Below are positions 16,583-24,933 of a stretch of 43,584 nucleotides of DNA, piece by piece; position 1 is the first letter of the stretch; the number at the start of each line of letters is the position of its first letter. The notes beneath the pieces were generated by a model. The model saw only the letters and a program-made list of their open reading frames with translations, did no database searches and was not told the DNA's origin. The stretch comes from JBALVO01 sp036961445. Lineage in GTDB: Bacteria > Pseudomonadota > Gammaproteobacteria > Pseudomonadales > Halieaceae. The position numbers were made by a program, and so were the translations under genes. The DNA lies in NCBI GenBank assembly GCA_036961445.1, contig JBALVO010000016.1, positions 1-43,584 of the forward strand. Reading direction: 5' to 3'.

Positions 16583-17581
16583 GTGAAGATTTGGCTTGTC
16601 ATCCTGCTCGCCATACCCGTAGTCAGCTGGGGGGAACCTCTGGTACCTGGCAATCAGGATCTGGAGATAGAGGGCTGGCAAGCCCCCACCGCAAACGACC
16701 CCAACAATGTCCCCATCAACTGGGTAGATACCAGTCATGCCTACGCCACCAACCAGACCCAGGCGCTAACCCAGTGGATGGATAACTTTTTTGGGGACCC
16801 GAATTATGATATCGAAAAAGCCGAGTCCCTGGTGCGCCTGGAGTGGGTTAACGACTGGGATCAGGAGGATAACTACAACACCAAGCTGCGACTGCGCGGC
16901 AAGCTGCAATTACCCAAGGTCTCAAAACGCCTGAACCTGGTTTTTAGTGGTGAGGATGGTGATGAACTGAGCGAGGATGAGCGCCAGAACGACGATCAGG
17001 TCGGGCTGCTCTACAACGTGGCGGAACGCCAGCGCAGCCGGGTTGACCTGACTCTGGGGATCACCTCCAGCGATGTTCGCCCCGGCATCCGCTTCCGCAA
17101 CCAGGGGCCCATCACCGACCTGTATGGTTACCGTTATACCCAGCGCTTACAGTACGAAACCGACGAGGGCTTTTACACCACGGGCCAGGTCAATCTGGAC
17201 CGGAGCATGGGCGAGAGCAAGCTGATTCGCTGGAGTAACCGCATTGTTTACGGCGAAGAAACCGATGGTGCAGAATGGCGCACCCGCCTGTCGTACAACC
17301 AACGGGTGCGACCCGCGCATAAAAAACACCAACTGGTGATCAGTTATTTTGGCTCTATCAATGGTGTCAGCGACCCGTCCTACACCAAGAACTATCGTCT
17401 GGGCATGCTGTTTCGCCGCCAGGTTTACCGCCAATTTCTGTTTATGGAACTGGAGCCGTCCTACAACTTCCGCCGCCGCAAAATCGAGGAGCAGCGCGAC
17501 GGTGCATGGAATATCGTAATACGTTTTGAGGTCGCGCTACAGCGCGACCTCAGACGCATCACTGCCCCCGAAGATCCCTAG
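16583..17581 (+). CDS. Unrecognised exported protein, probably an outer-membrane beta-barrel
   Basis: A 332-aa protein with a Sec signal peptide (about residues 1-17, MKIWLVILLAIPVVSWG) and no other membrane helix. The mature part alternates short polar/aromatic strands rich in Tyr, Arg and Gln (for example RLQYETDEGFYTTGQVNL and HQLVISYFGSINGV) and has repeated RLSYNQR-like strand patterns, which suggests a beta-barrel; that is inference. The start is a GTG at 16583 after GGGTAG; there is no ATG nearby. It is divergent from psd and its stop overlaps the phoH stop in a shared CTAG. I do not recognise the family. The region 57-75 and the strongly acidic EDGDELSEDERQNDD loop stand out. Confidence 0.75.
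   Translation: MKIWLVILLAIPVVSWGEPLVPGNQDLEIEGWQAPTANDPNNVPINWVDTSHAYATNQTQALTQWMDNFFGDPNYDIEKAESLVRLEWVNDWDQEDNYNTKLRLRGKLQLPKVSKRLNLVFSGEDGDELSEDERQNDDQVGLLYNVAERQRSRVDLTLGITSSDVRPGIRFRNQGPITDLYGYRYTQRLQYETDEGFYTTGQVNLDRSMGESKLIRWSNRIVYGEETDGAEWRTRLSYNQRVRPAHKKHQLVISYFGSINGVSDPSYTKNYRLGMLFRRQVYRQFLFMELEPSYNFRRRKIEEQRDGAWNIVIRFEVALQRDLRRITAPEDP
17527..17552. repeat. Perfect 11-bp hairpin at the phoH / exported-protein convergence
   Basis: TGAGGTCGCGC (17527-17537), loop TACA, then GCGCGACCTCA (17542-17552). It lies inside the last codons of the exported-protein gene and just downstream of the phoH stop on the minus strand. Neither side carries a T-tract. Its position between converging genes suggests a bidirectional 3' end or transcription-limiting structure; this is inference. 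Confidence 0.5.
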
Positions 17582-19017
17582 AGATTTTCCTCTGCAAACG
17601 CAGCCAACCGCGATCTCACAATGCCGTTAACATGCATAATTCCGGCATGGGGATAGGCCTTGCTCTTCTCTACCAGGTAGGTCAGGCCGGAGGTCAGCGG
17701 TGAGATGTACTTGTTGTCAATCTGCGCAAGGTTGCCCAAAACCACAATCTTGGAGTCCGCCCCTACACGGCTAATCACCGATTTTAGCTGGAACTGGGTA
17801 AGCCCCTGAGCCTCATCGATAATAATATAGGCATTGTTGAATGACCGACCGCGCATAAAGTTAAGGGACTTGAACTGGATATTCGCCCGCTCTTTTACGT
17901 AATCGATACTGCCGTGGCAGGACTCGTCTGTGCCGTGCAGGATTTCCAGGTTGTCATCGAAGGCCGCCAACCAAGGCGCCATCTTCTCTTCCTCGGTACC
18001 GGGCAAAAAGCCTATCTCCTCGGCAATGGGCGGTGTTGAACGCGCCACGATCAACTTACTGAACTTGCCCTGCTCCAATATTGCGTTCAAGCCATAGGCC
18101 AGCGCCAGCAGTGTTTTACCCGAGCCCGCCGGCCCGGTCATCACTGTCATATCCACACTGTCGTCATCCAGCAAGGACATGGCCATGGCCTGCTCCAGGT
18201 TGCGTGGCGCCAGGCCCCAGAATCGCTTGTGCATCAGGTTGTCGCGGCTATCACAACGCAAGTACACAAATTCCTGATCCACCCGCTTTACGAACGCCAT
18301 GAACTCCTGGTCATCGTGCACAAACATATTCGGATAAGCCTGGGGCAGGGATTTACGCGGAATACGGTGCAAGGTGCAATCGCCCTCGCGCAAAGTATCG
18401 ACTTCACTGATGGTAGACCAGAAATCTCCCTCGATATGCTCATAGCCACTGGCCAGCAATTCAATATCATCCAGCACCTTGTCTCTGCGGTAATCTTCAA
18501 CCTGCATCAGGCCAGACCCCTTGGCCTTGATCCGCATGTTGATGTCTTTGGTCACCAGACACACAAATTCATTGGGATTTTCCGCCTGCAGGCGCAACGC
18601 CACATTGATAATACGGTTGTCGTTTGCCCGGTCCTGATTGGTATTAAGGTAGGGCACGTCGGAATTGTCAGCCAACATTTGATCGGGATAAATCGCCAGG
18701 GTACCCGGAATAAGACCCGCCAACTCTGAACCAGGCACCTCTACGCCCTCCTGGATCTCCTGTGGCGATGCGCTGCCCACCACCTTGTCAATCATCTGTA
18801 TGGCAATACGGGCCTCGCGGCTCACCGTTTTGTCATGCCTATCCTTGATATGGTCCAGTTCTTCCAGAACAGTCATGGGTATGACCAGGTGGTGTTGCTT
18901 AAAGGCCGTGACGGCCATTGGATCGTGGAGCAGAACGTTCGTATCCAGAACGTAGGTCTTCTTGATAACGGGTTTCAGGGTGGTTTTTTCTACGCGCAGG
19001 GCGGAACCTGAGTCCAT
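17578..19017 (-). CDS. PIN-domain/PhoH family ATPase
   Basis: A 479-aa fusion of an N-terminal PIN-type nuclease fold (about 20-160; VLDTNVLLHD and VLEELD give acidic residues D25 and E52/E53, and D158 lies in TKDIN) with a C-terminal PhoH ATPase. Walker A is GPAGSGKT (295-302) and Walker B is IIIDEAQ (398-404). This is the PhoH2/YlaK-type architecture, proposed to act as an RNA helicase/nuclease; its physiological role is not settled. The ATG at 19017 has a GAGGA ribosome site. It is convergent with the exported-protein gene, the two stop codons overlapping in CTAG. Confidence 0.93.
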   Translation of the reverse strand: MDSGSALRVEKTTLKPVIKKTYVLDTNVLLHDPMAVTAFKQHHLVIPMTVLEELDHIKDRHDKTVSREARIAIQMIDKVVGSASPQEIQEGVEVPGSELAGLIPGTLAIYPDQMLADNSDVPYLNTNQDRANDNRIINVALRLQAENPNEFVCLVTKDINMRIKAKGSGLMQVEDYRRDKVLDDIELLASGYEHIEGDFWSTISEVDTLREGDCTLHRIPRKSLPQAYPNMFVHDDQEFMAFVKRVDQEFVYLRCDSRDNLMHKRFWGLAPRNLEQAMAMSLLDDDSVDMTVMTGPAGSGKTLLALAYGLNAILEQGKFSKLIVARSTPPIAEEIGFLPGTEEEKMAPWLAAFDDNLEILHGTDESCHGSIDYVKERANIQFKSLNFMRGRSFNNAYIIIDEAQGLTQFQLKSVISRVGADSKIVVLGNLAQIDNKYISPLTSGLTYLVEKSKAYPHAGIMHVNGIVRSRLAAFAEENL

Positions 19018-19450
19018 AGAGTAATCCTCATTAAAGTTTCACGGAAAAGGGGGCTCAATTGATGGTGGTCTTTATCCGATGCGTCCGGTCGGGTCAGGGG
19101 TTCAAAAACAAAGATTGGGTCTAGCGAGAGGTCAGTTGCCGAGGGCGTATGGGGCCGGAGCTTGGGAGGCTCAGTGGCAGCGCCTGGGCGCTTATTGTAA
19201 GACACATGACAATCAGCGATAAACTGATCGCCCCGCGTCCGGAAATTTTTCAAAGGCACTTCCCGACGGGATCAACATTACTGCAAGTAATGTCGCGTTA
19301 CTTCGATTATTAAACCCCCATGGCGCGCCTGTCAATGCTATTGCGGAAAATCCCCGAGGTTTTGTCAGATCAGGCATAACTCACTGACAGGAGGCGCAAT
19401 TTCAGCTACGATGGCCTGCTTATCTGTAAAAAATATAAGTTGTTCCCTCC
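19018..19450. other. Intergenic region between divergent phoH and RNase II genes
   Basis: About 430 bases without a convincing gene. An 89-codon minus frame runs through it into phoH, but has no family resemblance and looks like a shadow. The region holds the phoH ribosome site, a perfect palindrome at 19275-19293, and a looser TGTCAG/CTGACA inverted pair at 19363-19368 and 19384-19389. Promoters for both genes must lie here; I could not assign them firmly. Confidence 0.6.
19275..19293. promoter_or_regulatory. Perfect 8-bp inverted repeat, possible operator
   Basis: ACATTACT (19275-19282), spacer GCA, AGTAATGT (19286-19293). The short odd spacer and perfect arms resemble a dimeric repressor site more than a transcript hairpin. 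It lies about 160 bases upstream of the exoribonuclease start and 260 bases upstream of phoH. No regulator can be assigned from the sequence. Confidence 0.4.
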
Positions 19451-21421
19451 ATGCTCAACCAAGACACGCTGTCCCAGCTTAAAGGCCTCAAATCCCAGAT
19501 GGAGGCCCAGAAAGAACGTGCCGAAGCTGTGGTCAAAGGCACCCAGGCCCGCTACGGCTTTGCGGTGCTGGACGACGGCCGCGAGATCTTTATCCCACCC
19601 GATGAGATGCTCAAGGCGTTCCCTGACGACCGGGTCAACGTTTGTATTCGCCCGACGAAAGACAACAAAACCATCGCCGAAATCGAAAAGCTGGTTGATA
19701 GCCCGCTGACCGACTTTACCGGACGTTGTGTACGCAAGGGCAAAGCGGTGTTTGTGGAGCCGGACCTGGCACAACTCAATCGCTGGCTGTTTATCCCGCC
19801 ACATGCTCGCAATGGCGTCAATGAAGGCGATTACGTGCGCTGCGCTATCCTGCGACACCCGATCCGCGACGGCAAGCCGCAAGCCAAGGTGCTGACGGTG
19901 ATAGGCGATGAGAACACGCCCGGTATAGAAAACCTGTACAGCATGGCCAAGTATCGCCTGGCCACCGAATGGGGCAGTAGCAGCAAGGCAGACCTTGCGC
20001 AGTGCCTGGCCAATTGCAAACCTTTAGAAACCGAAAAACGCCGGGACCTCAGCGACCTGGAGTTCGTGTCCATCGATGCCGCCAGAACCCAGGACATAGA
20101 CGACGCCCTTTACGCCGAGATCAGCAATGACGGCTGGACCCTGTTTGTGGCCATTGCCGACCCAACCGCCTATATCGATATCGCTTCGGAGCTACACACA
20201 GATGTGGCAGCCCGTGGCACCTCCATCTACTTTCACGGCGATGTAATACCCATGTTGCCAGAGCAGCTGTCACAGGACACCTGCGCCTTAACCGAAGGAT
20301 CCGACCGCCCGGCCCTGGTGTGCAAAATCGCTGTCAGCGACAGTGGTGAAGTAGGGAGTTTCGAGTTTATCGAGGCCACCGTGCGCTCCCGGGCAAAGCT
20401 GTCCTATTACGCTGTGGACCGCTATCTCAATGGGCAATACGATGAATTAATGAGCCACGCCACCCCCCTGGAGGCTTTGTACCAGGTATTCAGGGCCCTG
20501 CGCAGTAACCGTGAACAGCATGGCCTGGTGATGGAAGATCGCCGAGAATTCCGCTGGATACTCAACGACGCCAAGCAGATCGAAGGCATTGAGCCCTATG
20601 AGAAGCTGCTGTCCCAGAAACTGGTGGAAGAATGCATGATTGCCGCCAACCGCTGTGCTGCGCGCTTTCTGGCTGAGCACCAGGCTAGTGGACCCTTTGT
20701 GAAACACCCCGGCTTTCGTGCCGATCGTTTGGATGAAGCAAAAAAGTTTCTCGCCATGCATGTTCCGGCCCTGGCTGATCTGGATCCGACCACAGTCACC
20801 GGCTATCGGGATATCATGCGCGGTCTATCGTCTCCCGAGCAGACCCTGCCACTGCGCAGCATGGTCAACCGCCTGCTGACCAGGGCGGAGCTGGGTACAG
20901 AGTCCGGCCCGCATATGGGCATGGCGCTGGAAAACTACAGCAACTGCACCTCACCCCTGCGCAAGTACGTGGACTTTTTGGTCCATCTGCAGATCAAATC
21001 ACTATTGCACGGCGGCGATGCCAAACAGGTCAGCGCTGAAATGCTGACAAACCTGGCCCAACGAATAGCCAATAGTCGCGCAGCCACCCAGGAAGCGGAG
21101 CGCTGGCTGGCGAGCAAATATCTGGCCAGACTGGCCACTGAAGAAGGGGTTACATTCGCGGCACACGTGGTACACGTCAACAGCAGTGGCTTCAATGTCC
21201 GACTGGATAAAAACGGCCTGGAAGGGTTCATTGACCTGCGCAAGGATCCGGAAAAGTTCAGTTACGATAAGTGGACTGCGAGCCTCACCAGCACCACACG
21301 ACGCTTTGCGCTAAACCAGCCCGTAGAGCTGTGTTACCTGGGAGTGAACGTGGAAAATCAGTACCAGTCCTTGCTGCGACTGGTCGATGGCTGCGGCCTC
21401 AAGGAGACCCAGCAGACTTGA
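19451..21421 (+). CDS. RNase II/RNase R family exoribonuclease
   Basis: A 656-aa 3'-5' hydrolytic exoribonuclease. Following N-terminal cold-shock-like domains (about 30-160), the RNB catalytic domain begins near residue 200. DAARTQDIDDAL supplies D209, D215, D217 and D218, with the same spacing as the four catalytic Asp residues of E. coli RNase II. A C-terminal S1 domain follows (about 570-640, GVTFAAHVVHVNSSGFNVRL). At 656 aa it is nearer RNase II (644) than RNase R (over 800) and lacks the basic tail of RNase R, so rnb is a reasonable but not proven name. No ribosome site is clear before the ATG. It converges on the small gene at 21434. Confidence 0.93.
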   Translation: MLNQDTLSQLKGLKSQMEAQKERAEAVVKGTQARYGFAVLDDGREIFIPPDEMLKAFPDDRVNVCIRPTKDNKTIAEIEKLVDSPLTDFTGRCVRKGKAVFVEPDLAQLNRWLFIPPHARNGVNEGDYVRCAILRHPIRDGKPQAKVLTVIGDENTPGIENLYSMAKYRLATEWGSSSKADLAQCLANCKPLETEKRRDLSDLEFVSIDAARTQDIDDALYAEISNDGWTLFVAIADPTAYIDIASELHTDVAARGTSIYFHGDVIPMLPEQLSQDTCALTEGSDRPALVCKIAVSDSGEVGSFEFIEATVRSRAKLSYYAVDRYLNGQYDELMSHATPLEALYQVFRALRSNREQHGLVMEDRREFRWILNDAKQIEGIEPYEKLLSQKLVEECMIAANRCAARFLAEHQASGPFVKHPGFRADRLDEAKKFLAMHVPALADLDPTTVTGYRDIMRGLSSPEQTLPLRSMVNRLLTRAELGTESGPHMGMALENYSNCTSPLRKYVDFLVHLQIKSLLHGGDAKQVSAEMLTNLAQRIANSRAATQEAERWLASKYLARLATEEGVTFAAHVVHVNSSGFNVRLDKNGLEGFIDLRKDPEKFSYDKWTASLTSTTRRFALNQPVELCYLGVNVENQYQSLLRLVDGCGLKETQQT

Positions 21422-21433
21422 GTCTCCGGGTGC

Positions 21434-21778
21434 CTAGTGTGCCCGCCGGTTCATTGCCCGTTGGTTCTCTCTGGCCCGCAACTGGTCCGAGTTGCCCGAC
21501 AAGGGCTCCACACCACACAACAGATGCTCGCGCACCTGCGACACTACCCGGATCATCTCGCGCACGCCCAGGGCTCGCAGGTAAGCTCCCATATTGTGGT
21601 GGTTATCCAGTAATACATTGCTATCTACTGTGCGAAAAGCCTGAATAATCATCAGTTCACGTGAACTGTAATCACTCTCTTCGCCAAAAATCAGCTTGGT
21701 AAAAGTATCGACTATCGCCATCTCACTGGCGGGGCCGATCTCACTCACTTTTATTGCTCGTTGCATTTGCTTCCTCAT
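21434..21778 (-). CDS. Unrecognised small cytosolic protein
   Basis: A 114-aa predicted helical, soluble protein from the ATG at 21778 (MRKQMQRAIKVSEIGPASE). It has no signal peptide, membrane helix, Cys cluster or motif I recognise. The segments SSRELMIIQAFRTVDSNVLLDNHHNMGAYLRALGVREMI and a Gln/Arg/Asn-rich tail are the most distinctive parts. A GTG at 21826 would add 16 residues. The ATG overlaps the stop of a 13-codon frame by ATGA. The upstream 100 bases are noticeably AT-rich, as a promoter region would be. Composition and codon pattern fit the neighbours, so I believe it is expressed, without a functional guess. Confidence 0.65.
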   Translation of the reverse strand: MRKQMQRAIKVSEIGPASEMAIVDTFTKLIFGEESDYSSRELMIIQAFRTVDSNVLLDNHHNMGAYLRALGVREMIRVVSQVREHLLCGVEPLSGNSDQLRARENQRAMNRRAH

Positions 21779-21816
21779 AAGCCCACCGCTTCCTGCGGCT
21801 TTAACAGCTTTTTCAT
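21775..21816 (-). CDS. Possible 13-codon leader ORF coupled to the small gene
   Basis: ATG at 21816 encodes MKKLLKPQEAVGL and stops at a TGA overlapping the ATG of the 114-aa gene. The Lys-rich start looks like a genuine N-terminus, but the ribosome site is weak, and the peptide could simply be chance. If real it would couple translation to the next gene. Confidence 0.25.
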   Translation of the reverse strand: MKKLLKPQEAVGL

Positions 21817-21972
21817 CCGTGTCCACACTGAGTATGGTCGAGATTCAATCAATATCTGATCATTTTTTAGGCAATAATTCACAATTTTTGATCGAATATT
21901 GAGCAAATCCCCCTTTTGGGTCAGGGGTATGCCCGGGAGGGCTGAGCCGCCACCCCTCTGCAAGACGAGCCC

Positions 21973-23370
21973 CTAGAAGCCAGCATGTCCAGGAGTGCGG
22001 GGGAAGGGGATGGCATCACGTACATTTTCCATGCCTGTGACGTAGTTCAGTAGCCGCTCAAAACCCAGGCCAAAGCCGGCATGCGGGACGGTGCCATAAC
22101 GACGCAGGTCGCGGTACCACCACAATTCTTCGCGCAGATGTTCGTCCATACGCTCATCCAGCACATCCAGGCGCTCTTCGCGCTGGCTACCGCCGATGAT
22201 CTCACCGATTCCGGGCGCTAGTACGTCCATAGCGGCCACGGTTTTACCGTCATCATTAAGGCGCATATAGAACGCCTTGATATCCTTGGGGTAATTCATC
22301 ACCACTAACGGGCGCCCCACATGCTTTTCAGACAAATACCGTTCGTGCTCGGACGCCAAATCCACGCCCCAGGCTACAGGGAACTCGAACTTCTGCGAAC
22401 AGTTCTTGAGAATATCGATGGCTTCACTGTAGTCCATGCGCTCAAAGTTGTTATCGATCACCCCGCGCAATCGGGCCATGACCGTGTCATCCACGCGTTG
22501 CTGGAAAAAAGCCACATCATCCTCACGCTCCTCCAACACCCGGGTAAATACGTACTTGAGCAGCGATTCAGCCAGGTCGGCATCGTCGTTCAGGTCAGCA
22601 AAGGCAATTTCCGGCTCAACCATCCAGAATTCCGCCAGATGGCGACTGGTATTGGAATTTTCTGCACGGAATGTAGGACCAAAGGTATAGACCTTGCTCA
22701 TAGCCAGACAGTAGGACTCCACCTCCAACTGACCGGATACTGTAAGAAAAGACTCACCGCCAAAGAAGTCCTGACTGAAATCCACTTCGCCCTGGTCGGT
22801 GCGCGGCAAATTAGCCATATCCAGCGCGCTTACCCGGAACAATTCGCCGGCGCCCTCACAATCACTGCCGGTGACGATAGGCGTGTTGATCCAGTGAAAA
22901 CCATCATCATGAAAATAGTTATGGATGGCATTCGCCAGCGTAGTGCGCACCCGTGTAATAGCACCAAAGGTATTGGTGCGCGGGCGCAAATGCGCTTGCG
23001 TGCGCAGGTACTCAAAGGTATGGCGTTTCTTGGCGATCGGATAGCTCTCGGGATCGTCTACCCAGCCCACCACTTCCACTGCAGTGGCCTGGATCTCCAC
23101 ACTCTGGCCCTTGCCCTGGGACTCCACCAACTCACCGCTGACAATCACAGCGCAGCCGCTAGATAACAACAACACCTGCGCCTCGTAGTTTTCCAGTGTA
23201 GCGGGCACCACCGCCTGGATGGCATCAAAGGCCGAGCCATCATGCACCGCCAAAAAAGAGATGCCTGCCTTGGAATCCCGCTTGCTGCGAAGCCAACCCT
23301 TGACAGTAACGTGTGTACCGACCGCAACCTTACCCTTGAGGGCAGCTACAACAGAGGTATATTCAGACAT
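21973..23370 (-). CDS. asnS: Asparaginyl-tRNA synthetase
   Basis: A 465-aa class IIb synthetase that charges tRNA-Asn. The N-terminal OB-fold anticodon-binding domain (about 15-110, VTVKGWLRSKRDSKAGISFLAV) is followed by the class II core, with motif 2 in FGPTFRAENSNTSRHLAEFW and motif 3 in GFGLGFERLLNYVTG near the C-terminus. Length matches E. coli AsnS (466). The ATG at 23370 starts MSEYTSVVAALKGK. Having AsnS suggests Asn-tRNA is made directly in this organism. About 90 bases separate it from the SDR gene upstream; the two may be separate units. Confidence 0.97.
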   Translation of the reverse strand: MSEYTSVVAALKGKVAVGTHVTVKGWLRSKRDSKAGISFLAVHDGSAFDAIQAVVPATLENYEAQVLLLSSGCAVIVSGELVESQGKGQSVEIQATAVEVVGWVDDPESYPIAKKRHTFEYLRTQAHLRPRTNTFGAITRVRTTLANAIHNYFHDDGFHWINTPIVTGSDCEGAGELFRVSALDMANLPRTDQGEVDFSQDFFGGESFLTVSGQLEVESYCLAMSKVYTFGPTFRAENSNTSRHLAEFWMVEPEIAFADLNDDADLAESLLKYVFTRVLEEREDDVAFFQQRVDDTVMARLRGVIDNNFERMDYSEAIDILKNCSQKFEFPVAWGVDLASEHERYLSEKHVGRPLVVMNYPKDIKAFYMRLNDDGKTVAAMDVLAPGIGEIIGGSQREERLDVLDERMDEHLREELWWYRDLRRYGTVPHAGFGLGFERLLNYVTGMENVRDAIPFPRTPGHAGF

Positions 23371-23463
23371 GGTGATAAGGTGCTCTCACGGCGATGGAGT
23401 AAGCAGCGCAGGATACCGAAACAGTGTGGGCGCTGCCAGTATGGTGACTTTTCTTTTACCTTA

Positions 23464-24411
23464 TCAAAACGCAAAAGACTGACCGACCAGACTCTCGGAC
23501 AATACCCAAAGGCGCTCAGCCGCGATCTTGTCCAACGCATAAGGCTCAACTCCACCTTCGCGGTCCGGGGCTGCAGGTTCTGCAATATGACAATCCTCCA
23601 GGTACCAGCCACCGCAGCCATCCAGCTCTGTGGTAGTGGCCGCCCAGACACTGGTCGCCGCGCCCTGCCCCACTGTTTTGAACGCCATCTCCTGGCCCTC
23701 GGGCACCCTGGCCATCAGCAATTCATAGTCCGCCTGGTCCATATGGCGACCTAAATCCGTCATGATAGCGCCGGGATGCACGGCAAAACATCGCACACCA
23801 CGTTCTCCCAGACGCTGGTCCAGCGCCACTGCGAACAAGGCATTGGCGGTTTTTGATTCACCGTAGGCCTGCCATTTATCATAGCTGCGCTGCGCATAAG
23901 ATGGATCATCAAAATCGACATTGGCCATCTTGTGGCCCGCGGAACTCAGGGCAATAACACGCGCTGGTGCGCCCGCCAACAATGCCGGTGCCAGCAGGCA
24001 GGTGAACAGGAAATGACCCAGGTGATTGGTACCAAACTGCAGCTCAAAGCCCTGTGCGGTGTGTGCCAACGGGCAGGCCATGATGCCGGCATTATTGATC
24101 AGCATAGCAATCTGCGGATGAGCCACCAGAATATCGGCCGCCGCCGCACGCACACTGCTCAGGTCAGCAAGGTCCATGATGGCCGTATGCAATTGTGCGC
24201 CGGGAATACCCTCGCGCAGATTCTGCGCCGCCGCCTCCAGTTTAGTAGCATCCCGTGCCAGCATCAGCACGGCAGCGCCGGCTGCGGCGAGCGCCCGGGA
24301 CGTTTCCACACCCAGGCCCGCAGATGCGCCCGTCACCACAGCCAGCTTGCCGGCCAGAGAGATACCCGCCATTACATCACCGGTAGTGGATGCTGCGTCA
24401 AATTTGCTCAT
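23464..24411 (-). CDS. Short-chain dehydrogenase/reductase
   Basis: A 315-aa classical-fold SDR of the retinol-dehydrogenase/WWOX-like subgroup. The cofactor motif TGASAGLG is at 27-34, NNAG at 106-109, the catalytic Ser near 157 (ALSSAGH) and YGESK with Y183 and K187. An Arg in LARD after strand 2 suggests NADP(H) preference; this is inference. The substrate is unknown. I chose the ATG at 24411 (MSKFDAASTTGD); a 26-residue upstream extension runs into the divergent promoter region. It is divergent from the PPOX-like gene at 24522 with 110 bases between starts. Confidence 0.9.
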   Translation of the reverse strand: MSKFDAASTTGDVMAGISLAGKLAVVTGASAGLGVETSRALAAAGAAVLMLARDATKLEAAAQNLREGIPGAQLHTAIMDLADLSSVRAAAADILVAHPQIAMLINNAGIMACPLAHTAQGFELQFGTNHLGHFLFTCLLAPALLAGAPARVIALSSAGHKMANVDFDDPSYAQRSYDKWQAYGESKTANALFAVALDQRLGERGVRCFAVHPGAIMTDLGRHMDQADYELLMARVPEGQEMAFKTVGQGAATSVWAATTTELDGCGGWYLEDCHIAEPAAPDREGGVEPYALDKIAAERLWVLSESLVGQSFAF

Positions 24412-24521
24412 TACAATATTTTCCAAGCTGATTACTGTGCGCCTATTGTGACCTTTAACAAATGCCGTTTTAATACCAGCTTCGGCCACAGAACATTGTA
24501 CAAAAACACATAGGTCTGCCC

Positions 24522-24920
24522 ATGAAGCCCAGCGAACGCGAATTCCTTGAAGGTGGTAGCTACATCAGTTTTTCCACCCGTAAAAAGTCCGGCGACTTTG
24601 TTTCGACGCCGGTGTGGTTTGCCCCGCACCAGGGCAGTTACTACGTTTTTTCCGCCGGGGACGCGGGCAAGGTAAAACGACTGCGTAATTTCAGCGAGTC
24701 ACGCATCGCCGCTTGCACCGTGCGCGGCATCGTCACTGGCGATTGCCTGGACACCCGGGCCTACCTGCTGGACAAACCCAAGGACATTGACACTGCCTTG
24801 CAAGCCCTGCGCCGGAAATACGGATGGCAAATGCACATCGGTGATTTTTTCTCGCGCCTCACGGGGAAAATGCAGCGTCGGGCTTATATTCGTATCGACC
24901 CCAAGTCGGTCACCGAATAA
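24522..24920 (+). CDS. PPOX-fold (pyridoxamine oxidase-like) flavin/F420-type protein
   Basis: A 132-aa single-domain split-barrel protein. Visible family features are the N-terminal FLEGGSYISFSTRKKSGDFVSTPVWFAP and the VFSAGDAGKVKRLRNFSESRIAACTVRG block, followed by a C-terminal RRAYIRIDP strand. It resembles the small PPOX-class enzymes often annotated as F420-dependent; in a proteobacterium FMN or heme is more likely. The substrate is unknown. ATG at 24522 after AGGT. It shares a divergent upstream region with the SDR, and a functional link between two redox proteins is possible. Its end converges on the lipoprotein gene with 13 bases between. Confidence 0.8.
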   Translation: MKPSEREFLEGGSYISFSTRKKSGDFVSTPVWFAPHQGSYYVFSAGDAGKVKRLRNFSESRIAACTVRGIVTGDCLDTRAYLLDKPKDIDTALQALRRKYGWQMHIGDFFSRLTGKMQRRAYIRIDPKSVTE

Positions 24921-24933
24921 GTCCGACAAACTG

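Noticed and set aside
18990..19259. 89-codon minus frame upstream of phoH
   Set aside because: Overlaps the start of phoH and has irregular composition without motif or ribosome site.
21775..21963. 62-codon minus frame starting at TTG, upstream of the 114-aa gene
   Set aside because: Start is weak and the first part lies in AT-rich intergenic DNA; only the last 13 codons have an ATG start, recorded separately.
21900..21972. Possible terminator after asnS
   Set aside because: AGGGGT/ACCCCT can pair but the loop is long and no T-tract follows on the minus strand.
22321..23166. 281-codon plus frame opposite asnS
   Set aside because: Antisense to the class II synthetase core; Ile/His-rich translation without a recognisable fold.
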